Made by a program: the position numbers and the translations under genes. Shown here piece by piece: positions 1 through 5,098 of a DNA stretch of 7,732 nucleotides (its first letter is position 1; each line of letters starts with the position of its first letter). A model generated the notes under the pieces. It ran no database searches. It had not been told where the DNA came from and saw only the letters and a list, made by a program, of their open reading frames with translations. Source of the DNA: JBIIJL01 sp044233795 (lineage in GTDB: Bacteria > Pseudomonadota > Gammaproteobacteria > Legionellales > Legionellaceae); assembly GCA_044233795.1 (NCBI GenBank), contig JBIIJL010000088.1, positions 1 through 7,732 on the forward strand, given 5' to 3'.

Positions 1-134
1 ATGCGTTTGATTATCTGCATTGGTCGGATGAGCGTTGGATGCCAGTGCACGATAGAACTTACAGAATCAACATGCCGGAACCTGTCAAATTACCCAAGAC
101 CCTAAGTTCGCTTTTTGGTAAATGTGGGTTTTAA
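1..134 (+). CDS. C-terminal end of an unrecognised protein (partial)
   Basis: An open frame enters from the left edge (first full codon at base 3) and ends at TAA 132-134, giving about 43 residues. The visible tail reads AFDYLHWSDERWMPVHDRTY and continues through INMPEPVKLPKTL to a KCGF terminus. It is rich in aromatic and charged residues and looks like real coding sequence. In many gammaproteobacteria aspS or a Nudix gene lies upstream of yebC, but this tail does not resemble the C-terminus of AspS or of the Nudix enzyme NudB as I know them, so I assign no function. The stop lies 85 bases before yebC, and a good promoter in that gap suggests this gene is a separate unit. A competing frame beginning with ATG at base 1 (stop at 103-105) is less protein-like. 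Confidence 0.55.
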   Translation, partial: AFDYLHWSDERWMPVHDRTYRINMPEPVKLPKTLSSLFGKCGF

Positions 135-154
135 CGTAACTCTGCAAAGCGCCG

Positions 155-216
155 TTCTCTTTCTACCCGCTGCATTGTATAATTCATGGATGTAATACAT
201 AACAGTACAGAGGTGA
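155..216 (+). promoter_or_regulatory. Promoter and ribosome binding site of yebC-ruvC-ruvA
   Basis: A perfect TATAAT lies at 178-183. A weak -35 (TTCTCT at 155-160, three of six consensus bases) sits 17 bases upstream. Transcription would start near 190, leaving a leader of about 30 bases. A strong Shine-Dalgarno sequence, GAGGTGA at 210-216, has its GAGG core six bases before the ATG at 220. No other promoter of this quality is visible before ruvA, which fits one transcript for all three genes. The -35 is poor, so the call rests mainly on the -10 and its position. Confidence 0.45.
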
Positions 217-219
217 AGT

Positions 220-963
220 ATGGCAGGTCATAGTAAATGGGCGAATATCAAATTTCGTAAAGGCTTACAAGATGCTAAGCGCGGTAAAATTTTTACCAAG
301 ATTATCCGCGAAATTTCTGTAGCAGCTCGTATGGGCGGGGGTGATGAGTCCTCAAACCCAAGGTTACGTGACGCCGTTATCAAGGCTTTGAAGTCAAATA
401 TGAAGCGCGATACCATCGATAACGCAATTAAGCGTGGTGTGGGCGGTCTGGAAGGCGCCCATATGATGGAAATGCGTTATGAAGGGTATGGCCCAAATGG
501 AGTTGCGATTTTAGTGGACTGTTTGTCAGATAATAAAAATCGCACGGTTTCTGAAGTACGGCATGCTTTTACTAAACATGGTGGTAATTTGGGCACTGAC
601 GGGTCAGTTGCTTATCTTTTCACTGAGCAAGGTGAAATTCTATTAGCACCAACAGAACAAACTGAAGCCGTGATGGATATTGCCATTGAATCAGGGGCAA
701 TGGACGTTAGTCTGGATGATGATCAGGTGGAAGTGATTACCGCAGTTGATAATTATCATAGAGTTCTAGAAGCACTAGAGGCGGCTCATTTTATAGTTGA
801 GCATTCTCATATTACCATGCGCGCGCAAACAACGGTCGCCTTAGGTAAAGACGCTCGCGAGAGCTTGGATAAGTTAATTGATATGCTAGAAGACCTGGAT
901 GATGTACAAACTGTATACAGTAATGCGGAGTATCCCGAACATCTCTATCAATCTGAGGAATAA
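220..963 (+). CDS. yebC: YebC/TACO1-family translation factor
   Basis: This is a 247-residue protein, close to the E. coli YebC length of 246. It opens with the family signature MAGHSKWANIK and then DAKRGKIFTKIIREI, followed by NPRLRDAVIKAL and the DTIDNAIKRG segment. The middle carries the conserved YEGYGPNGVAILVDCLSDNKNRT stretch (about residues 88-110; key residues YEGYGP, D100, N104-R108) and GSVAYLF, as expected for the three-domain YebC fold. Family members were long annotated as transcriptional regulators. More recent work shows bacterial YebC and mitochondrial TACO1 acting on the ribosome to help translation through proline-rich stretches. The start is fixed by homology and by a strong ribosome binding site. 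The stop shares a base with the ruvC start (TAATG), so the two are translationally coupled. The yebC-ruvC neighbourhood is widespread in proteobacteria. Confidence 0.96.
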   Translation: MAGHSKWANIKFRKGLQDAKRGKIFTKIIREISVAARMGGGDESSNPRLRDAVIKALKSNMKRDTIDNAIKRGVGGLEGAHMMEMRYEGYGPNGVAILVDCLSDNKNRTVSEVRHAFTKHGGNLGTDGSVAYLFTEQGEILLAPTEQTEAVMDIAIESGAMDVSLDDDQVEVITAVDNYHRVLEALEAAHFIVEHSHITMRAQTTVALGKDARESLDKLIDMLEDLDDVQTVYSNAEYPEHLYQSEE

Positions 964-1466
964 TGGCGACTATTTTAGGGATTGATCCAGGTTCAAGGAT
1001 CACAGGCTATGGCATTATTAAGGAATTAAACCAAAAACTCCATTACCTTGATAGTGGTTGTATTCGTACGTCAGAAGGTGACCTCACATCCCGATTATTA
1101 GAAATATTTAATGGTATTTGTGAGCTCATGGATGCTTACTCGCCTGATGAAGTAGCTATTGAGCAAGTGTTTATGCACCAAAATCCAAGTTCTGCTCTTA
1201 AATTGGGGCATGCGAGGGGGGTTGCGATGGTTGCGTGTGCTTCTCATCGTGTTACAGTGAGTGAATACTCTGCTCGTGAAGTAAAACAAGCAATTGTAGG
1301 ATATGGTGCTGCTGAGAAACATCAAGTGAAGCAAATGGTGATGAACTTATTATTGCTAAATCGTGCCCCGCAAAATGATGCCGCAGATGCTTTGGCAATA
1401 GCAATTTGTCATTGTCATATGCGTGTCAAGGGGAGCGTCCAAGGAGCAAGGAGAACCAGACGATGA
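963..1466 (+). CDS. ruvC: Holliday junction resolvase RuvC
   Basis: RuvC is the endonuclease that cuts four-way recombination junctions, acting with the RuvAB branch-migration complex. The 167-residue product is slightly shorter than E. coli RuvC (173). It starts ATILGIDPGSRITGYG, and all four metal-binding acidic residues are in place: D8, E67 (in AIEQVF), D139 and D142 (in NDAADALA). F70 matches the aromatic residue that E. coli RuvC uses at the junction. The basic tail ending ARRTRR fits DNA binding. The start is given by homology: ATG overlaps the yebC stop by one base, with yebC's own 3' end supplying the upstream context. The stop overlaps the ruvA start in an ATGA, so ruvC and ruvA are translationally coupled. 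The enzyme should be active as encoded. Confidence 0.97.
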   Translation: MATILGIDPGSRITGYGIIKELNQKLHYLDSGCIRTSEGDLTSRLLEIFNGICELMDAYSPDEVAIEQVFMHQNPSSALKLGHARGVAMVACASHRVTVSEYSAREVKQAIVGYGAAEKHQVKQMVMNLLLLNRAPQNDAADALAIAICHCHMRVKGSVQGARRTRR

Positions 1467-2059
1467 TAGGTTGGTTGCATGGACACGTTGTGGAAAAAGA
1501 CAACCCAGGTAAACTGATTTTGGATGTGAATGGGGTAGGCTATAGCGTAGAAACTTCTTTGCCCACGTTTTTTCAGCTGGAATCCCTTGCTGGGAAAGTT
1601 AGTCTACATATCCATACGATTGTTCGAGAAGATGCTATTTTGCTTTACGGATTTTTAGAGCAACAAGAGCGCGGGTTGTTTAGAATGTTGATTAAAGTTA
1701 ATGGCGTCGGTCCTAAAATGGCAATCTCAATTCTATCAAGTATTACGCCACAAGAGTTCATCCAATGTATTCACCAAAAAAATGCTGCTATGTTGACCAA
1801 AATACCTGGGGTTGGTAAAAAAACTGCTGAGCGATTGATTGTCGAAATGAAAGATAATTTGCAGCAATTGCCTCATTTACTTTCATCAAATTTTAACGAG
1901 TTTAGTGGCGTTTTAGGAGCGCAAGATGAGGCTATCAAAGCGTTGGAGGCGCTAGGGTACCGACCTCAAGAAGCTTTTAAGGCACTCAATAAGGTTGATG
2001 ATGGACACAAAACTTGCGAACAGTTGATTCGTCAGGCGCTTCAGGTGCTAGCAAAATAA
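1463..2059 (+). CDS. ruvA: Holliday junction branch-migration subunit RuvA
   Basis: RuvA binds Holliday junctions as a tetramer and recruits the RuvB motor. The 198-residue product (E. coli 203) begins MIGWLHGHVVEK, the usual RuvA start. An OB-fold domain covers about residues 1-64 and includes NGVGYSVE and the acidic pin E56-D57 in VREDAILLYGF. Two helix-hairpin-helix motifs follow, at about 77-91 (IKVNGVGPKMAISIL) and 112-126 (TKIPGVGKKTAERLI). The RuvB-binding domain III occupies about 153-198 (DEAIKALEALGYRP). I chose ATG 1463 over an in-frame ATG at 1406, because the longer form would add 19 residues lying inside ruvC. The site AAGGAG at 1448-1453, nine bases upstream, also supports 1463. 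ruvB, normally the next gene, is missing here. Confidence 0.97.
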   Translation: MIGWLHGHVVEKDNPGKLILDVNGVGYSVETSLPTFFQLESLAGKVSLHIHTIVREDAILLYGFLEQQERGLFRMLIKVNGVGPKMAISILSSITPQEFIQCIHQKNAAMLTKIPGVGKKTAERLIVEMKDNLQQLPHLLSSNFNEFSGVLGAQDEAIKALEALGYRPQEAFKALNKVDDGHKTCEQLIRQALQVLAK

Positions 2060-2110
2060 AATGATTTGTTATGCCATGGACTCCCTTGATGAGTAAATCT
2101 AGCCACATAT
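2060..2110. other. Convergent intergenic gap between ruvA and the sensor kinase gene
   Basis: These 51 bases separate the 3' ends of two converging units. I see no GC-rich hairpin with a T tract on either strand. The nearest inverted pair, TATCT/AGATA around 2107-2124, is AT-rich, has an eight-base loop and lacks a T run. Termination may be Rho-dependent, or the transcripts may overlap at their ends. Confidence 0.5.
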
Positions 2111-3511
2111 CTAAATCGGCAGATAAACCCGCACAACAAGCCCAGTTCCTTCTGCAGGTGCATCTAATACTACCCGACCATTATGGAGCGTGCAAATTTG
2201 CTGAACGATGGAAAGACCAAGACCACTCCCTGGGCTTTTACTTCCTAATACCCTAAAAAATCTCTCAAATACACGCCCCCGAAATGCTGCCGGAATACCT
2301 GGTCCATTATCAGCTACCTCAAAGACTACTTCACGCTGTTGTCTATAGAGCTTGACTGTTACACATCCATTTTCCCGGCAATAACGAATTGCATTATCGA
2401 CCAAATTACGGATTAAAATACCTAAAGCTGTGGCGTTACCTGGAATGAAAGGGATATTTTCATCTGCATCAAATTCAAGTTCAATGTGTTTCTCAACAGC
2501 CTCTGGTGCAAGCATTACTAATACTTCGCGTGAGACTTTTAGTAAATTTACTTCATCAAGATCATTAATATTGGCGGACTCTGGTACGAGCTTGCTCATG
2601 GTAAGTAACTGCTGGACAATATGAGTGCTACGATTAACGCTGGTGATGAGTTTAAGAAGAGCAATATCTTTCTCTTCGATATTTTGGGTGTTTAATGCCA
2701 CTTGAGCTTGTGCTTTTAGTGCGGCTAGTGGTGTACGTAATTCATGGGCGGCATCTGCTGCAAAGCGTTTTTCCCGCTCAAATCCTTCTTTTAGGCGGTA
2801 GAAGAGTTTATTAAGCTCATCTAATACGGGTCTAATTTCATCGGGAACTTCTTTAATGTTAACAGGCTCCAGATGGGTAGGAGCACGGTTTGCAACTTCT
2901 TTAGCAACGCGGTCAAGGCTATCAAGTCCGCGGCCTATGATGATCCAGATTAAAAGCCCTGATAATGGGAAGGTCAACAACATAATGTAAAGATCATCTT
3001 GGGCAATGCGGCGGCCCAATTCATTGCGGGTATCATAACGTTCGGCCAAAACGGTACGAATACCTGCTTTATCATTATAAGCCGTAAATACTCGCCAATC
3101 CTGATCAGAAATCACTTTATCGCTGAACCCATCTCTATCTGCGGTGAGAGGCATTTTAGGGGCTCTTGATGAGTGCAGTAATAGTCGTCCTCCATTAGTC
3201 CATACTTGGAAATTGAATTTATCCAGGTAGTGCTTAGGGGGGGCTTCATCTAAAAGTGGACGTTGGTAATAGGTTTCAATGGTTATGGGAATATTATCCA
3301 GTGATTGTTGAATTTTTTCCAAAGGGCGCTGATGAAGATCATCGCCTAACAACGCCTGATAAGACAATGCAGATATAGCCATGAGCGTATCTAAATGTTC
3401 TTGGATGTCTTTTTGGTCTAGGTAATAGTTACCGATAGCTGTCAGCGATGTGGTAATGGTAATTGCCAACAAAAGGTTAATCAGTAAGAACTTACGTATT
3501 GAGGACTTCAC
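2111..3511 (-). CDS. pmrB: PmrB/QseC-like sensor histidine kinase
   Basis: This 466-residue inner-membrane histidine kinase should phosphorylate the regulator encoded just upstream. Transmembrane helix 1 spans about residues 8-27 and helix 2 about 174-193. Between them is a periplasmic sensor domain of roughly 145 residues, in the style of QseC/TctE N-terminal domains. A HAMP-like linker (about 194-247) leads to the H box with phospho-acceptor H256 in AADAAHELRTPLAALKAQ. The ATP-binding domain has the N box (RNLVDNAIRY, N369 and N373), G1 (DNGPGIP, from D401), the F box (ERFFRVLG) and G2 (GSGLGLSIV, from G428), all intact. The start codon is GTG and overlaps the regulator stop as GTGA, so the two are translationally coupled. 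The name follows Legionella/Coxiella usage; QseC is the alternative. The short ExxE iron-binding motif of Salmonella PmrB is not seen. Confidence 0.9.
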   Translation of the reverse strand: MKSSIRKFLLINLLLAITITTSLTAIGNYYLDQKDIQEHLDTLMAISALSYQALLGDDLHQRPLEKIQQSLDNIPITIETYYQRPLLDEAPPKHYLDKFNFQVWTNGGRLLLHSSRAPKMPLTADRDGFSDKVISDQDWRVFTAYNDKAGIRTVLAERYDTRNELGRRIAQDDLYIMLLTFPLSGLLIWIIIGRGLDSLDRVAKEVANRAPTHLEPVNIKEVPDEIRPVLDELNKLFYRLKEGFEREKRFAADAAHELRTPLAALKAQAQVALNTQNIEEKDIALLKLITSVNRSTHIVQQLLTMSKLVPESANINDLDEVNLLKVSREVLVMLAPEAVEKHIELEFDADENIPFIPGNATALGILIRNLVDNAIRYCRENGCVTVKLYRQQREVVFEVADNGPGIPAAFRGRVFERFFRVLGSKSPGSGLGLSIVQQICTLHNGRVVLDAPAEGTGLVVRVYLPI

Positions 3512-4185
3512 GATCCCGTTTGACTCACATTTTTTTCTGCCATATAACCAACACCACGTATCGTACGTATAAAATCGGCATTTAGTTTTTTGCGTAAATT
3601 ATGTATATGAACTTCCAGGGCGTTACTATCGACGTCTTCGTCCCAACCGTAGATGCTTTGCATCAACTGTTCTCGAGATAAAACATTCCCACTGTTTTCT
3701 AATAGTTTTTGTAAGAGTGCAAATTCGCGGCGAGGTACATTAATAATGACATCATCAACCATCACAGAGTGCGCTTGTGGGTCTAATGTGACATTGCGAT
3801 ACTGGAGTACAGTATCAGCGCGCCCTTGGGAGCGTCTAACCAATGCCCGAATTCGAGCACTTAATTCATTTAAATCAAACGGCTTGATGATATAGTCATC
3901 AGCACCACTATCCAATCCTTTTACACGACTTTCAACAGACTCTCTGGCGGTCAAAATGATAACGGGAGTAGTATTCCCATCTTGTCTGATAGATTGGAGT
4001 AATGAGATACCTGATAGTTTAGGCAAACCCAGGTCAAGAATAATAAGTTCAAATGACTCAGACCTTAAGGCCGCGCGTGCAGCCTCACCATCTTTAAGCC
4101 AATCCACAACATAACCAAATTGGATTAAACCAACCTTTACAGCATCTCCAAGTAATTCATCGTCTTCAACCAGTAATAAGCGCAT
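3508..4185 (-). CDS. pmrA: PmrA/QseB-like response regulator (OmpR family)
   Basis: This is a 225-residue DNA-binding transcription factor controlled by phosphorylation. The receiver domain (about 1-115) has the acidic pocket E7-D8-D9, phospho-acceptor D51 (in IILDLGLPKLSG), T79, Y98 and K101 (KPFDLNEL). A winged-helix output domain (about 125-218) contains VPRREFALLQKLLEN, LSREQLMQSIYGW, the recognition-helix stretch SNALEVHIHNLRKKL and the wing TIRGVGYM. A strong AAGGAG at 4191-4196 lies five bases before the ATG. The gene starts 18 bases after the yciB stop and overlaps the kinase gene by four bases, so the three look like one operon. In Legionella and Coxiella the regulator named PmrA controls many Dot/Icm secretion genes and effectors. 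Whether this one does depends on the host, which I infer only tentatively. QseB is the alternative name. Confidence 0.9.
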   Translation of the reverse strand: MRLLLVEDDELLGDAVKVGLIQFGYVVDWLKDGEAARAALRSESFELIILDLGLPKLSGISLLQSIRQDGNTTPVIILTARESVESRVKGLDSGADDYIIKPFDLNELSARIRALVRRSQGRADTVLQYRNVTLDPQAHSVMVDDVIINVPRREFALLQKLLENSGNVLSREQLMQSIYGWDEDVDSNALEVHIHNLRKKLNADFIRTIRGVGYMAEKNVSQTGS

Positions 4186-4203
4186 GTCATCTCCTTAACA
4201 TTG

Positions 4204-4773
4204 CTAAATCCTTGGGTTGTTTCCTGATGCGTTTTTTGTAAGATCTTTTTCAATGATATGTCTTGTTAGATAAATTGCCTGTAAGAACACAAAGACAAGG
4301 GTAAAGCCTGCGCCTCCGAATAATTTAAAATTAACCCAGAAATCAGTATCAAAATAATAAGCAACATATAAATTTAGGCTGCCCAATAAAATGAAGAAAA
4401 ATGCCCAGGCTGTATTCAAGCGATTCCATATTTTAGGTGGCAAGCTGATGTTGCCTTCCATCATTTTTTGGATGATGGTTTTTTTGCCAACAAATGCTGA
4501 CCCTAAAAAAATGAGCGAAGAAAGCCAGTAAATCCCTGTTGGTTTCCATTTAATAAACCAGGGATTATGAAAGAATAGCGTTGCTCCACCTAAAACCATA
4601 ATAAGAGCGAGGCTAATGAGGTGCAATTTTTCATAGCGCTGATGCTTTAATCGATGCAGTACAACTTGCAATAGTGATGCGCCCATTGCGACCCCTGTTG
4701 CGGCATAGATTCCAAAGATTTTATAGCAGATGAAAAAGAGCAAAACCGGAAAGAAATCAAACAGTAATTTCAT
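4204..4773 (-). CDS. yciB: YciB/IspZ inner-membrane envelope protein
   Basis: YciB (also IspZ or intracellular septation protein A) is a polytopic inner-membrane protein connected with cell elongation, division and envelope synthesis; its exact biochemical role is not settled. The 189-residue product is almost entirely hydrophobic, with five or six likely helices (about 3-18, 22-40, 51-67, 79-95, 121-139, 149-169). It carries the family motifs KLLFDFFPVLLFF at the start, GIYAAT, LFFHNPWFIKWKPT (66-79), WNRLNTAWAFFFILLG and FWVNFKLFG. It is about ten residues longer than E. coli YciB (179), mostly in a polar C-terminal tail. The start is fixed by homology, although no clear Shine-Dalgarno precedes it. 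It is the first gene of the probable yciB-pmrA-pmrB operon. Confidence 0.95.
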   Translation of the reverse strand: MKLLFDFFPVLLFFICYKIFGIYAATGVAMGASLLQVVLHRLKHQRYEKLHLISLALIMVLGGATLFFHNPWFIKWKPTGIYWLSSLIFLGSAFVGKKTIIQKMMEGNISLPPKIWNRLNTAWAFFFILLGSLNLYVAYYFDTDFWVNFKLFGGAGFTLVFVFLQAIYLTRHIIEKDLTKNASGNNPRI

Positions 4774-4804
4774 ATTATATACTTAATTGGCCGCTAGTAT
4801 TTAG

Positions 4805-4813
4805 AGTATAACA
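4805..4813 (-). promoter_or_regulatory. Extended -10 promoter of yciB-pmrA-pmrB
   Basis: Read on the - strand, 4813-4805 is TGTTATACT: an extended -10 (TGn) followed by TATACT, five of six consensus bases. Transcription would start near 4798, leaving a leader of about 25 bases before the yciB ATG. The hexamer 17 bases upstream (CTCAAG) is a poor -35, which extended -10 promoters can tolerate. A perfect TTGACA at 4855-4850 (- strand) has no good -10 at the right distance. Confidence 0.4.
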
Positions 4814-5063
4814 CAGGAATTTGGAAACTTGAGGGACGTTACCTAGTATTGTCAAAATCGATGGACATCATGATTAAGTTTAGGCAGTGTAGGCGTTATT
4901 TTAAATTGATTGTCAGCAGTTATACCTATGGATGCTATGCAACTGAATACCTCTGATTTTCTTGACAATATCAACACCAACTTGCTTAAAAATATGCGGA
5001 ATATACCGGAGCTTATTTTCCCTCATCAGGGTGTGGTTAACTAAGCGCTCACGCTAAAACTAG

Positions 5064-5084
5064 TAAATAAAGCTGCTAGGCAGC
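5064..5084 (-). terminator. Rho-independent terminator after the mltD-like gene
   Basis: On the - strand the sequence is GCTGC-CTA-GCAGC followed directly by TTTATTTA. That is a five-base-pair, GC-rich stem with a three-base loop and a T-rich tail. It lies 14 bases beyond the stop codon of the lytic transglycosylase gene and points the right way. The stem is short and the T tract is broken by an A, so it may be only moderately efficient. Confidence 0.55.
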
Positions 5085-5098
5085 AATTGTTAAACACC

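Larger units (their letters stand above)
4774..5098. other. 325-base intergenic region
   Basis: This gap lies between the starts of yciB and the 3' end of the lytic transglycosylase gene. It holds the probable yciB promoter (near 4805-4813) and a terminator (5064-5084). It also holds small open frames without ribosome binding sites: 4928-5044 on + (38 residues, starts MDAMQLNTSDF), 4861-4956 on + (31 residues), and 4913-5026 on - (37 residues, starts MRENKLRYIPHIFK). None is supported as a gene. They could be the remains of a decayed gene or simply chance. I see no tRNA, riboswitch-like fold or repeat array. Confidence 0.5.

Noticed and set aside
1..105. Frame starting with ATG at base 1 (34 codons)
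   Set aside because: It competes with the frame at base 3, which has a more protein-like composition and runs in from the edge. The ATG at base 1 probably arises by chance from the window cut.
144..173. Possible hairpin GCA(AA)GCG ... CGCTGC before yebC as a terminator of the upstream gene
   Set aside because: The stem is bulged, the loop is about 16 bases and no T tract follows; it also abuts the yebC -10 element.
1406..1462. Longer ruvA start at ATG 1406
   Set aside because: The extra 19 residues lie inside ruvC and have no RuvA-like character. The start at 1463 gives the conserved MIG N-terminus and has a well-placed AAGGAG.
2071..2256. 61-codon + strand frame after ruvA
   Set aside because: It mostly overlaps the conserved 3' end of the kinase gene on the other strand, has no binding site and resembles no family; it is a shadow.
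4774..4779. Perfect TATAAT on the - strand directly before the yciB ATG
   Set aside because: It would start transcription inside the yciB coding sequence, so it cannot serve the conserved start; the extended -10 at 4813-4805 fits better.
4847..4970. Nine-base inverted repeat TATTGTCAA (4847-4855) and TTGACAATA (4962-4970), possibly element ends
   Set aside because: The match does not extend inward or outward, there is no transposase between the arms and no target duplication, and a pair this long is not very unlikely by chance in 325 AT-rich bases.
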